From positions 1-54,466 of the forward strand of contig DCUY01000105.1 in the NCBI GenBank assembly GCA_002327905.1: a stretch of DNA of 54,466 nt, given 5' to 3'. The notes beneath the pieces were generated by a model. The model did not search any database. It was not told the origin of the DNA and saw nothing but the letters and a program-made list of their open reading frames with translations. Both the position numbers and the translations under genes were made by a program. Positions 15,465-24,418 of this stretch are shown one piece after another. How positions within the stretch are numbered: position 1 is the first letter of the stretch; the number at the start of each line of letters is the position of its first letter. The stretch is from Caldifarciminota bacterium UBA2202. Its GTDB lineage: Bacteria > Hydrothermota > 32-111.

Positions 15465-16034
15465 ATGGAATACCCCATTCTTAATGATGAACAATTAATT
15501 GATCTTGTAATGAAACAGGATCAACAAGCATTTAAGGAGATATTCGGAAGATACTCCAAGAAGATCTTTAATCTTGCATTCTCTTATGTGGGTGATTATC
15601 ATTATGCCGAAGAGATAACTCAGGATATCTTTGTTACAATTTACGGAAAAAGCTCGAGTTTTAAGAAAACATCCTCTTTTTCAACCTGGATATACAGAAT
15701 AGCGGTGAATGCGTCAGTTTCGCACTTAAGGAAGCACAAAAAGGATTTGATGCTTTGTGATATGGAGAGTGCGGAGGACCTGAGCGAGGAGCCGATTGTT
15801 CCGGAACCTCCAGATAGAAAAGAGACGGCAAATATTTTATTGAAATCCCTTCCGGAGAGTCAAAGAATGGCATTTATATTATCTCAAAAGGATAATTTGA
15901 AATATAAAGAAATATCCGCGATTATGAAAATTTCCGAAAAGGCTGTTGAATCTCTTATTTACAGAGCCAGAGAGAATCTTAGAAGGAGCATCAGGGAGAT
16001 GAAATCAAGTGAAACTCTAAAGGAGAATCTATGA
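15465..16034 (+). CDS. ECF-family RNA polymerase sigma factor
   Basis: The 189-residue protein has only sigma regions 2 and 4, typical of ECF (sigma-E-like) factors. Region 2 is seen in YAEEITQDIFVTIYGK and FSTWIYRIAVNASVSHLRK, and region 4 in LPESQRMAFILSQ with the helix-turn-helix YKEISAIMKISEKAVESLIYRAREN. The frame is open upstream to 15366, but the ATG at 15465 gives the normal N-terminus. No Shine-Dalgarno sequence is visible; a strong hairpin stands there instead. The gene overlaps its anti-sigma factor gene by 4 nt. It probably drives its own operon under envelope or metal stress. Confidence 0.93.
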   Translation: MEYPILNDEQLIDLVMKQDQQAFKEIFGRYSKKIFNLAFSYVGDYHYAEEITQDIFVTIYGKSSSFKKTSSFSTWIYRIAVNASVSHLRKHKKDLMLCDMESAEDLSEEPIVPEPPDRKETANILLKSLPESQRMAFILSQKDNLKYKEISAIMKISEKAVESLIYRARENLRRSIREMKSSETLKENL

Positions 16035-16462
16035 AACACTATGAACCTGTTGAAATTTCGAAATACATTGACAATGAACTCAAAACAGAGATCATGGAGA
16101 AGGTAAAAAATCATTTATCTGAGTGTTCTTCATGCAGGTCTTTGTATGAAGAGTATTCTGCTATTAAAAATACTAAAATGTTTTCTGAAGCGGAAGTGCC
16201 TGAATTTCTCTTTGCAAAAATCAATGAGACGGTTTTACACGAAAAAAGAGCTTCTTTTGGTTTTTTCAGACAATTGGTCTTTGCTCTGATGATATTTTTG
16301 TTTTTTGTCTTTTCATTCACATTCTCGCTTAATCAGGGGAGATCTCATTTTGCGAAGCAGACAGCATCGTCGTCCGAGCAGATTGCGGATGAATTTATTT
16401 CAAACATATCCTTTTATCCGTCAGGCTCTTTACTCAGCACTGTTTCATATATAGGCAGATAG
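16031..16462 (+). CDS. Membrane anti-sigma factor with zinc-finger domain
   Basis: The 143-residue protein starts with the anti-sigma zinc-finger pattern His27-x3-Cys31-x2-Cys34 (NHLSECSSC), which binds and holds ECF sigma factors. One transmembrane helix follows at about residues 82-101, then a short periplasmic tail of about 40 residues. The ATGA overlap with the sigma gene ensures matched synthesis. The periplasmic tail is short, so signal input may come from the two Spy-like proteins encoded upstream. The next gene starts from its own promoter. Confidence 0.88.
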   Translation: MKHYEPVEISKYIDNELKTEIMEKVKNHLSECSSCRSLYEEYSAIKNTKMFSEAEVPEFLFAKINETVLHEKRASFGFFRQLVFALMIFLFFVFSFTFSLNQGRSHFAKQTASSSEQIADEFISNISFYPSGSLLSTVSYIGR

Positions 16463-16491
16463 TTGATTTTTCAGCCTCAGTCTGATATAAT
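16463..16491 (+). promoter_or_regulatory. Promoter of the C25 protease gene
   Basis: TTGATT at 16463-16468 and TATAAT at 16486-16491 are separated by 17 nt and start directly after the anti-sigma factor stop. GGAGG at 16504-16508 precedes the ATG at 16514. Confidence 0.75.
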
Positions 16492-16513
16492 ACTTGCAAC
16501 AATGGAGGCTGTT

Positions 16514-19500
16514 ATGACAAAAAAATATTTTTCCTTGTTTTTAATGATACTTATTTCACTTACAGTCTTTTCCGAACAGATAATAATTCAAATTAACAAT
16601 TCAAATGATTATAACAGAATAGTCAATGAACATGACAGCGGGTATTTTTATCACATTAAAGAAGCTTTACCTGTAATTCCTTCACAGAAATTCTATATAG
16701 AAATTGACGGAAAGGCAGTTCTTAAAGGTATTAAATTTAATGAAGGCAACAGAACTCTGCTCAGAGATGCTGTGATTTTATCCGGAGAGAATCCGCTTCC
16801 TCTAATTATGAAGCCAAAGGAGAGGTCAGTTTTAAAATCTGTAAAAAGCCGGCTCCCGGAATCCGATTATCAGATTAAAATCGGTTATAAAGACGGCAAG
16901 ACAATTTTTTACGGTTATGTCTCGGATTTTATTTATGAGGACGATATATTAAAAAAACGAAGCGGAGAATTAGTGATAGACTATTCAATTGTGAAAAACC
17001 CTGAGATAAAAAATCTGTCCAAAAGTATTTTAATAATAACTCTCGACTCACTCAAGACAAAATGGGAGGGTTATAAAGATTTTTATCCTGATTATGATGT
17101 ATCAATACTGTCAGTCAATGATATTTTAGGATTGACATCGCCCCAAGACACTTTCGTAGAGAACATAAGGGAATATATCAGTTACTGCTATGAGAATCAG
17201 GGGCTTAAAGGAGTTATTCTCGGAGCTGATGTTGATTATATTCCGGGAATTTATATTTCACTTGTAATCACTCCTGCGTTAACGGAAGAAGATCAGATCC
17301 TGATTACGGACAGATACTATTCTTGTATTGACGGAGACTGGAATTTTGACGGTGACTCATTATACGGAGAGATGGAGGATTCCATAGATTTGTTTCCTGA
17401 TGTGCTTCTCGGCAGAGTTCCTGCGAGAAACTCAGCAGATGTTGTAAATTTCCTATCAAAGGTGGCGGGTTTTAGAAATCTTGACATAGACACATTCCTC
17501 GGTGTTGCTTCATATCTTGATGCATACACTGATGGAGGGCTTAATATAGATAACATGATAACTCTGATTCCCATTACTTCACCTGTAAAAAAACTATATC
17601 AGTCACTCGGAAATTTGTCATCCGCGAGTTTTATAAATTCGCTAAATCAATCACCTATGCTTGTCACACATGACGGACACGGGAATTACAATGTGATTCA
17701 GACAGGAACCGATTATACTGATAACACAGATTTGGATTATTTGACAAATGTAAATCCGATTTTTATGTATTCACTTTCGTGCTTATCCGCCGCATATGAT
17801 GAAGACTGCGTTGCAGAGCATTTTCTACGCTCAACAGGTGGAGGATATTATCTCGGCAATTCGCGCTACGGATGGTACACGCCGTATTTCCCGGGATTCG
17901 GAACGGGAGACCTTCTCAATGGCGCTTTCTTTAAAAACATTTACAACAGCACACAGAATCCTGTTGATGCTCTCTACAGGACTTTCAATGAATACTCCTA
18001 TGAGATGAATGAGAAGAATGACTGGAGATGGCAGTTCTTCACACTCAATTATTTCGGCGACCCTATGGTTGACATAGAAACTGCAAAAGCAAAAAGCAAC
18101 ATCCAAATACAAGAGGCAATTTATAAAGACGGATATTTTTCAATGACAATGTATGTTGAGGATTCTGCTTTTGTAGAATTATCCTCAGATACTGTGATAA
18201 ACACCAAAGTCCTTTACCCGTGTGATAATGTTTTCTGCACAAAAATTGACAATTCCGATTCAATAATACTCCGCATAAAAACGCCTGAAACAGTTGACTT
18301 TGACACCGTCCTATACACTGAAGAGAATAAAGCAAAAAGCGCGTATATAAGTTCTTATGAAATAACCGAGTACAAAACGGATTCTCTTAAACTGCATATT
18401 GATTTTGTCACAGACAGCTCTGACACATACCTTTTGAAACCTCTCTCTGTTACTGATACTCTTCTGCCTGTTGTGCAGGATACTTTAATAGAGATTTCAA
18501 ATCCTTCTGACAGCGCGGAATATATATATGAAATAATCAGCCAGCCCTTAAACAGCACAATGCTTTCTTTTATAATCGGCAGTGACACTCTCTGTCTGCA
18601 ATACGGAAGAAACTTGAATGAGAGCATACTTTTCAAAGCAGTCCCTGACAAACAGCATTATTCAAACGGTGAGAGCGGACAGTTCTCTATATCCGTCAAG
18701 AATAAAGGACTGCTCAAAAATATGAATGTGGTCTTTCAAAGCGACACTGTTTTGCTGGACACTTTTCCGAATTTATCTGATGTAAAATTTAAACGGAATT
18801 TCACTGTCAGTTCCGCTTCAGCAAAAGCATATTTTTCATTTAATGTTTCAGGATATAATCAGAGCATGATTAAACAGTACGTTCTTTCAATAAATGATGA
18901 CTCTTCATATATGGATTTTGAAGACGGCAGGGAGATGGAGGTTGCAGACGGAGCGGCATCTTTCCACTTAAGCACAAACAGAGCATCGTCAGGCGACTAT
19001 TCATATTACTGCGGAGAGACATATACTCCTATTTACCCGCCTAATTATGTGACGGGAATTTATTCCGATACATTTCTATTTGACACAACATCATTTGTAG
19101 GATTTGATGCTTATATTGATATAGAGAGCGGAATGGATTATCTTGTTGTTTATCTGTATTCAGGAGATTTGTATGTTCCTGTAATAACACTCTCAGGCAG
19201 ACAAAATGCTTTCAAAACATACACATTCAATGCATCCGATTATTCAATTCTGAATGGTTTGAACACCCGTCTTGCTTTTGAGTTTTATTCGGAGGATGAC
19301 AGTTATCAGTATGAAGGAGTATATATAGATAATATTTTGATGCCCGGGGCTCTCAACTCGATGGGCATACATGAGAAGAATATACCGAGTATGTATAAAG
19401 GCATGCAGTTAAATCAGGAAGTGAGTATAAAGAATGGAATTCTATTTGCAGAGGGTTTTTCAGCTGACGCAAAATTTGACATTTTTGACCTCTCCGGAAG

Positions 19501-19630
19501 GACCGTTTCCAAGGGAATTTTAAGGAAGGGAGTTACTGCAGTCAAACTGAATGTTCCAAACGGAAAATACTTTTTCAGAGCTGTTGATTCAGGAACGGTC
19601 TTTAAAAAGTCATTCTATATTTTAAAGTAA
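16514..19630 (+). CDS. Gingipain-type cysteine protease (peptidase C25) with T9SS type A-like sorting domain
   Basis: The 1038-residue protein has a signal peptide (LMILISLTVFSEQ). The catalytic domain shows THDGHGNYN with His389 in the GHG motif and YSLSCLSAAYDEDC with Cys423; the 34-residue spacing matches the His-Cys pair of gingipain R. Beta-rich repeats fill the middle. The last 80 or so residues (FDIFDLSGRTVSKG to KYFFRAVDSG..KKSFYILK) are of the T9SS C-terminal sorting type, which sends proteins across the outer membrane and is then removed. It is likely a secreted or surface endopeptidase. The ATG at 16514 is preferred over 16463 because of GGAGG and the promoter. Cleavage preference is unknown. 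Confidence 0.92.
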   Translation: MTKKYFSLFLMILISLTVFSEQIIIQINNSNDYNRIVNEHDSGYFYHIKEALPVIPSQKFYIEIDGKAVLKGIKFNEGNRTLLRDAVILSGENPLPLIMKPKERSVLKSVKSRLPESDYQIKIGYKDGKTIFYGYVSDFIYEDDILKKRSGELVIDYSIVKNPEIKNLSKSILIITLDSLKTKWEGYKDFYPDYDVSILSVNDILGLTSPQDTFVENIREYISYCYENQGLKGVILGADVDYIPGIYISLVITPALTEEDQILITDRYYSCIDGDWNFDGDSLYGEMEDSIDLFPDVLLGRVPARNSADVVNFLSKVAGFRNLDIDTFLGVASYLDAYTDGGLNIDNMITLIPITSPVKKLYQSLGNLSSASFINSLNQSPMLVTHDGHGNYNVIQTGTDYTDNTDLDYLTNVNPIFMYSLSCLSAAYDEDCVAEHFLRSTGGGYYLGNSRYGWYTPYFPGFGTGDLLNGAFFKNIYNSTQNPVDALYRTFNEYSYEMNEKNDWRWQFFTLNYFGDPMVDIETAKAKSNIQIQEAIYKDGYFSMTMYVEDSAFVELSSDTVINTKVLYPCDNVFCTKIDNSDSIILRIKTPETVDFDTVLYTEENKAKSAYISSYEITEYKTDSLKLHIDFVTDSSDTYLLKPLSVTDTLLPVVQDTLIEISNPSDSAEYIYEIISQPLNSTMLSFIIGSDTLCLQYGRNLNESILFKAVPDKQHYSNGESGQFSISVKNKGLLKNMNVVFQSDTVLLDTFPNLSDVKFKRNFTVSSASAKAYFSFNVSGYNQSMIKQYVLSINDDSSYMDFEDGREMEVADGAASFHLSTNRASSGDYSYYCGETYTPIYPPNYVTGIYSDTFLFDTTSFVGFDAYIDIESGMDYLVVYLYSGDLYVPVITLSGRQNAFKTYTFNASDYSILNGLNTRLAFEFYSEDDSYQYEGVYIDNILMPGALNSMGIHEKNIPSMYKGMQLNQEVSIKNGILFAEGFSADAKFDIFDLSGRTVSKGILRKGVTAVKLNVPNGKYFFRAVDSGTVFKKSFYILK

Positions 19631-19635
19631 GAGGT

Positions 19636-20844
19636 TCATTTGATTTTGCGGAGTTTCATTGCCACGATGAGTCCCGAAAAGGAGCTTAATGAGGCAATGA
19701 GGAAAGGAACTGAAAAAGAAAATTTATCTATCAGCGCTCCGTGAATCATTGAGACAAAATAGACAGGAGCAATCATAGTATTGAAGAATCCTATGTAGGT
19801 GGGCCTCTTCTCATCTGTGGCTATTGTTAAAAGAAGAGAGGGGCCTCCGACCTGCACTCCTGAATAAAATATTCCTGCAAGAAAAAAGAGAAGATATATA
19901 ATAAGAGTATTATATCTTGAAACATAAGCGGTTATGGGAAGCAAAAATCCCACAATTGAGGCGGCTACCAAAACATGTTTCACTGATTTTTTTCCGGCAA
20001 TATAATTCCAAAGAAAATTTGAAGAGACAAGACCTGCCATTCTCGCAACAATCATGAACCCTGCAAGAGCCGGCTTCATTCCGAGCTCTCTTATTGCATA
20101 AATCATATAAAAAGGTTCAAGAGAGGCTGTGATGCCTAAAAGGACCCTCACTGAATAAAGATACTTGAAATTTCTGTCCTTTGAAAGAACTTTGACTCCC
20201 TCCTTGAAAAACGCCTTGAAGCTCTCTGTCTTTTTCTGTTCAGTATCTGCAGGCTCTTCGGCAAGGCAGAAAGAGAAAAGGCCGATTGTCACTATGAAAG
20301 CGGCTGAAATATAAATAAGGTAAAAGTCATAAGGAGAAGAATATTTGTTTAATATGAACCTGACCGCAAATCCTCCTATGATAGATAAAATTCCGCCGAT
20401 AGCTATCCTGAGTCCCCAGAATGATGTGAGTTTTTGAGGAGATATTGTCTTGGCAACAACATCCATAAACGAGAGTCCGGCAATTCCTCCGAAAATCTGA
20501 TAGAGAAAGAGTGCCGATAGGAATATCCATAAGACTCCCGAAGGGTTCAGCATAATTACAAATGCAAGAACAAACATCATCATGGCGCGGATGAATGCGG
20601 TCCTGTCATAGATGTATTTTTTATAGGGTTTTCCTTCATGAAAATGAGCCATAAAAATCTGAGGCAGAGGCCATAGTGTGTCGTGGAACGAGGAACCGAA
20701 TCCGATTATCACATTCGATTTAGTCAATGTGCTTAGATACAGAGGCAGGATTGTTGAAGAACCTGTGAACGAATCAGTGAGGTTCATCAGTATTCCGTTC
20801 ACAATTCCGAGTATATAATTCTTTTTGATATGCGTTTTCTGCAT
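19636..20844 (-). CDS. Major facilitator superfamily transporter
   Basis: The 402-residue protein has about 12 hydrophobic helices and a central charged loop (AEEPADTEQKKTESFK). It resembles the MFS transporter at 9388 in overall plan, including early LTDSFTGSSTILPLYLSTL, but lacks a recognisable substrate signature. Its stop lies 5 nt from the stop of the convergent C25 protease gene. The ATG at 20844 has no ribosome binding site and follows the -10 box by 7 nt, so a leaderless message is likely. It diverges from typA. Confidence 0.87.
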   Translation of the reverse strand: MQKTHIKKNYILGIVNGILMNLTDSFTGSSTILPLYLSTLTKSNVIIGFGSSFHDTLWPLPQIFMAHFHEGKPYKKYIYDRTAFIRAMMMFVLAFVIMLNPSGVLWIFLSALFLYQIFGGIAGLSFMDVVAKTISPQKLTSFWGLRIAIGGILSIIGGFAVRFILNKYSSPYDFYLIYISAAFIVTIGLFSFCLAEEPADTEQKKTESFKAFFKEGVKVLSKDRNFKYLYSVRVLLGITASLEPFYMIYAIRELGMKPALAGFMIVARMAGLVSSNFLWNYIAGKKSVKHVLVAASIVGFLLPITAYVSRYNTLIIYLLFFLAGIFYSGVQVGGPSLLLTIATDEKRPTYIGFFNTMIAPVYFVSMIHGALIDKFSFSVPFLIASLSSFSGLIVAMKLRKIK

Positions 20845-20851
20845 AAGAAGA

Positions 20852-20879
20852 ATATTAACACGGCTTTAAGAAATGTCAA
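20852..20879 (-). promoter_or_regulatory. Promoter of the MFS gene, probably leaderless
   Basis: On the minus strand TTGACA (20874-20879) and TAATAT (20852-20857) are 16 nt apart, and 7 nt separate the -10 box from the ATG at 20844. Confidence 0.7.
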
Positions 20880-20887
20880 GAATTCTA

Positions 20888-20915
20888 TTGCAAAATAATT
20901 AATTTGTGATATATT
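20888..20915 (+). promoter_or_regulatory. Promoter of typA
   Basis: TTGCAA at 20888-20893 and TATATT at 20910-20915 are 16 nt apart; 12 nt separate the -10 box from the ATG. The expected leader is only about 5 nt and has no clear ribosome binding site. Confidence 0.6.
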
Positions 20916-20927
20916 TACACGGAATTT

Positions 20928-22784
20928 ATGAATAAAACAATTTCTTACAATAACAAGATTAGAAATCTTGCGATCATAGCTCATGTTGACCATGGCAAGA
21001 CAACTCTTGTCGATGCAATGTTCAAGCAGAGCGGAACATTCAGGTCGAATCAGGTTGTTGAAGAGAGAGTGATGGACAAGCTTGACCTTGAGAGAGAGAG
21101 GGGAATCACAATAGCCGCCAAGAATTGTTCGATACATTATCATGACATAAAGATAAACATCATTGACACTCCCGGACATGCTGATTTCGGTAGCGAGGTG
21201 GAGAGAGCCTTGTTTATGGCTGACGGTGCAATTCTCTTGGTTGACGCATCCGAAGGACCTCTGCCTCAGACGAGGTTCGTCTTGAAAAAAGCTTTGGAAA
21301 AAGATCTGAAGATAATAGTGCTTATAAATAAAATCGACAGAAGCGATGCACGGCCGAAGGAAGTTATTGATGAAATATTCGAACTCTTCATAACTCTTGA
21401 TGCGACTGACGAACAGCTTGATTTTCCTGTCCTCTATTCAGTGGGAAGAGACGGCATGGCTAAGAAAAAACTTGAGGATGAGGGCACTGACCTTAAGCCG
21501 CTCTTTGAATTGATTGTGAATTATCTTCCCGGACCCGTCTTTGTGAAGGATGAAGTATTTCAAATGCTTGTCTGCGACCTCGGGTATTCCGATTATCTCG
21601 GAAGACTTGCAATAGGAAAAGTGATAAACGGTTCTGTTAAAAAGAATGATTCATTGGCTTGCATAGATATAGATGAAAAAGTCAATCCACTGACAGTTTT
21701 GAATCTGCAGACATACGAGGGAATCAAACTTAAAGAGATAGATGGAGCTGATCAGGGAGATATAATTGTTCTTGCAGGAATTGAGAATGTAAGAATAGGA
21801 GACACAATCTGCAACAGGGAGGCGCCGAAGTCCGCTCCGAGAATAATGATTGACGAACCGACCGTATCAATGCTTTTTACAGTGAATACTTCTCCTCTTG
21901 CAGGCAGAGAAGGGGAGTATGTGCAGTCGAGCAAACTCAGACAGCGCCTTAATAAAGAGACATTGAAGAATGTGGGAATACAGATTGAAGACGGAGCCTC
22001 TCCGAACAGTTTCAATGTGAAGGGGAGAGGAGAGCTTCAGCTGGCAATACTCATAGAAACAATGAGAAGAGAGGGATTCGAGCTGTCTGTGGGAAGACCG
22101 AAGGTTATTATGAAGGAAAAAAACGGCGAGCTTCTTGAGCCGATTGAACATATATTTATAGATGCAGAGGATTCTTATGTGGGTATTGTAACTGAGAAAT
22201 TGTCCCAGAGAAAGGGCATTCTTTCAAATATGGCTACGAATTCTTCAGGAAGAGTGAGAATGGAATTTTTAATGCCCTCAAGAGGACTCATTGGGTATCG
22301 CTCTGAATTTCTCACTGACACGAGGGGAACCGGACTGATGAACGGATATCTTCATGGATTTGAAAAATACAAAGGCGATATTCCGACGAGGCACACAGGC
22401 TCCCTTGTCTCTGAAAACAACGGAAAAGCAATTGCATACGCATTATCTCATCTTGAGACCCGCGGAATATTGTTCGTAGTTCCGAATGACCCTGTATATG
22501 AAGGAATGATAATCGGAGAGAATAATAAAGACAATGACCTGAATGTAAATCCTACAAAAGAGAAGAAGATGTCGAATATGCGTTCGGTGTCAAAAGATGA
22601 TGCGATAATGCTCACCCCTGTTATGCCTATGACTCTCGAAAAAGCAATGGAATTCATCAGGGATGATGAAATGATAGAGATTACTCCAAAGTCAATCAGA
22701 CTGAGAAAAGCCGTTTTGTCCGCAATGGAGAGAAAAAGAACAAGAGGCGAAAAATTCAAGGCCGAAGAAGACGACGACGATTAA
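20928..22784 (+). CDS. typA: GTP-binding protein TypA/BipA
   Basis: This 618-residue translational GTPase binds the ribosome and acts in stress response and 50S assembly. The G domain starts with AHVDHGKTTL, followed by RERGITIAAKN (switch I), DTPGHADFG and NKIDR. Domain II, an EF-G-like domain and the TypA-specific C-terminus follow (RGLIGYRSEFLTDTRGTG is diagnostic). Length is normal and the acidic tail ends EEDDDD. The gene stands alone between its promoter and that of the oadB-like gene. Confidence 0.97.
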   Translation: MNKTISYNNKIRNLAIIAHVDHGKTTLVDAMFKQSGTFRSNQVVEERVMDKLDLERERGITIAAKNCSIHYHDIKINIIDTPGHADFGSEVERALFMADGAILLVDASEGPLPQTRFVLKKALEKDLKIIVLINKIDRSDARPKEVIDEIFELFITLDATDEQLDFPVLYSVGRDGMAKKKLEDEGTDLKPLFELIVNYLPGPVFVKDEVFQMLVCDLGYSDYLGRLAIGKVINGSVKKNDSLACIDIDEKVNPLTVLNLQTYEGIKLKEIDGADQGDIIVLAGIENVRIGDTICNREAPKSAPRIMIDEPTVSMLFTVNTSPLAGREGEYVQSSKLRQRLNKETLKNVGIQIEDGASPNSFNVKGRGELQLAILIETMRREGFELSVGRPKVIMKEKNGELLEPIEHIFIDAEDSYVGIVTEKLSQRKGILSNMATNSSGRVRMEFLMPSRGLIGYRSEFLTDTRGTGLMNGYLHGFEKYKGDIPTRHTGSLVSENNGKAIAYALSHLETRGILFVVPNDPVYEGMIIGENNKDNDLNVNPTKEKKMSNMRSVSKDDAIMLTPVMPMTLEKAMEFIRDDEMIEITPKSIRLRKAVLSAMERKRTRGEKFKAEEDDDD

Positions 22785-22796
22785 TTCCGATTTTTA

Positions 22797-22824
22797 TTGA
22801 CATAAAAAACTTAATAGATAATAT
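22797..22824 (+). promoter_or_regulatory. Promoter of the oadB-like gene, probably leaderless
   Basis: TTGACA at 22797-22802 and TAATAT at 22819-22824 are 16 nt apart. Only 6 nt (an AT alternation) separate the -10 box from the ATG at 22831, leaving no room for a ribosome binding site. Confidence 0.65.
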
Positions 22825-22830
22825 ATATAT

Positions 22831-23967
22831 ATGATTTTTGACGCATTAATCAATTTTTTCAATTCTACAGGCATTGCATATCTTGATTACAGGCATATTA
22901 TAATGATTGCAATAGGCTGTTTACTGATATTTCTGTCAATAAAAAAGAACTATGAACCGATGCTCCTTCTCCCGATAGGTTTTGGAATCATAATCGGCAA
23001 TATACCTTTTATAGAGGGCCTCGGAGTGAACATATATGAAGAAGGAAGCGCTCTGAACATTTTCTTTGAGAGCGTCCACAGAAACATTTTTCCGCCTTTG
23101 ATTTTTTTGGGAATCGGAGCCATGACTGATTTCACTGCGCTCTTATCCAATCCGAAGACATTCATGCTCGGAGCCGCCGCTCAGATTGGAATTTTTGCAT
23201 CTCTCCTCTGCGCATACTATTTGGGATTTACTCTTGAAGAGAGCGCCGCAATAGGAATAATCGGAGGGGCGGACGGACCTACATCAATTTACATTGCCAC
23301 AAAACTTGCTCCGCATCTTCTCGGAGCAATAGCAATGTCCGCATATTCGTATATGGCTCTTGTGCCTGTAATTCAGCCGCCTCTGATGAAGCTCTGCACA
23401 ACCAAATCCGACAGAATAATCAAAATGAAGGCAGGAAGGGAAGTAAAAAAAATCGAACTTATCATTTTCCCGATATTCGCCTTTTTGATTTCAGCTCTTC
23501 TTGCGCCTGCGTCTCTTCCTCTTCTCGGAATGCTCTTTCTCGGCAATCTGCTGAAGGAATCGGGAGTGACTGACAGACTCGCAAAGACAGCCGCCAATTC
23601 AATCATTGACACTTCAACCATAATAATCGGCGTTGTTGTGGGAGCATCTGCGAGGGGAGATTTGTTTTTAACATGGCAGACAATAAAAGTACTTATTCTC
23701 GGATGTTTTGCATTCGCATTTTCAACTGCAGGCGGAGTCTTGTTCGTTAAATTCATAAATCTGTTTTTGAAAAAAGATGACAAAATAAATCCATTGATAG
23801 GTTCTGCAGGCGTCTCCGCATTTCCGGCTGCGGCAAGAGTGTCGCAGATGGTCGGCAGGGAGTATGACAAGAACAATCATCTTCTCATGCATGCAATGGG
23901 TGCGAATCTTGCAGGACAAATAGCCTCTGCAGTCGCCGCAGGCATACTGATATCCTTCTTTTACTGA
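22831..23967 (+). CDS. oadB: Sodium-pumping decarboxylase, beta subunit (OadB/GcdB family)
   Basis: The 378-residue inner-membrane protein has the family's many helices and the signature GIIGGADGPTSIY, with the essential Asp148, plus SAFPAAARVSQ near the end. Beta subunits couple decarboxylation of carboxybiotin to Na+ export in oxaloacetate, glutaconyl-CoA or methylmalonyl-CoA decarboxylase complexes. No alpha (carboxyltransferase), biotin carrier or gamma gene is adjacent, so which acid is decarboxylated cannot be told. It seems to be a single-gene unit with its own promoter and no ribosome binding site. Confidence 0.92.
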   Translation: MIFDALINFFNSTGIAYLDYRHIIMIAIGCLLIFLSIKKNYEPMLLLPIGFGIIIGNIPFIEGLGVNIYEEGSALNIFFESVHRNIFPPLIFLGIGAMTDFTALLSNPKTFMLGAAAQIGIFASLLCAYYLGFTLEESAAIGIIGGADGPTSIYIATKLAPHLLGAIAMSAYSYMALVPVIQPPLMKLCTTKSDRIIKMKAGREVKKIELIIFPIFAFLISALLAPASLPLLGMLFLGNLLKESGVTDRLAKTAANSIIDTSTIIIGVVVGASARGDLFLTWQTIKVLILGCFAFAFSTAGGVLFVKFINLFLKKDDKINPLIGSAGVSAFPAAARVSQMVGREYDKNNHLLMHAMGANLAGQIASAVAAGILISFFY

Positions 23968-24080
23968 AATTAAGCAGTTTCATTACAGTCAATAATATTT
24001 TCATTCTATTCTAATATAATAATTCATATTTGCCCATATTAAATTATCTTAAATCACATTTGAAGGTATTTTCATTGATA
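23968..24080. other. AT-rich spacer before the cassette array
   Basis: Apart from a weak 5-bp TGAAA/TTTCA hairpin just after the oadB-like gene, I see no gene, strong hairpin or repeat here. The array promoter begins at 24081. Confidence 0.5.
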
Positions 24081-24109
24081 TTGAAAAATATAGAATTTAA
24101 TTGTATACT
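24081..24109 (+). promoter_or_regulatory. Promoter of the cassette array
   Basis: TTGAAA at 24081-24086 and TATACT at 24104-24109 are 17 nt apart. A GGAGG site at 24119-24123 precedes the ATG at 24128. Confidence 0.65.
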
Positions 24110-24117
24110 TATAAAAA

Positions 24118-24418
24118 TGGAGGCAGGATGAAGAGACTGTTGACATTGTTTCTTGTGATTGGAGTATTGGGGATATACGGACAGATAACAGAGGCCGAAA
24201 TACAAGCAGAGGCAGATACAATAATTCAAACTGATACTATCGGTACTGAGAATTTGCAGATTGAAGGTGATACAGCTTCATCAATTAAAGATTCATTATT
24301 TACCGAGGAAAGCAAAAAATACCAACAAGAGATAATAGAAAAGAAGGATAGCTCAATATCATGCTGTTTAAGCGGAAAGAATCAGCCGGAACAAAAATCG
24401 AAATGGAGTTTTGGAATA
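24118..24418 (+). repeat. Direct repeat, copy 1: leader and 5' part of cassette gene A
   Basis: This stretch from the GGAGGCAGG site to the SFGIGYVG codons is nearly identical (a few substitutions and one short indel) to about 25537-25868. Beyond it the two genes diverge sharply. Confidence 0.8.

Noticed and set aside
23968..24080. Riboswitch or small RNA in the spacer before the array
   Set aside because: No stable paired elements or known conserved motifs could be seen; only AT-rich sequence.
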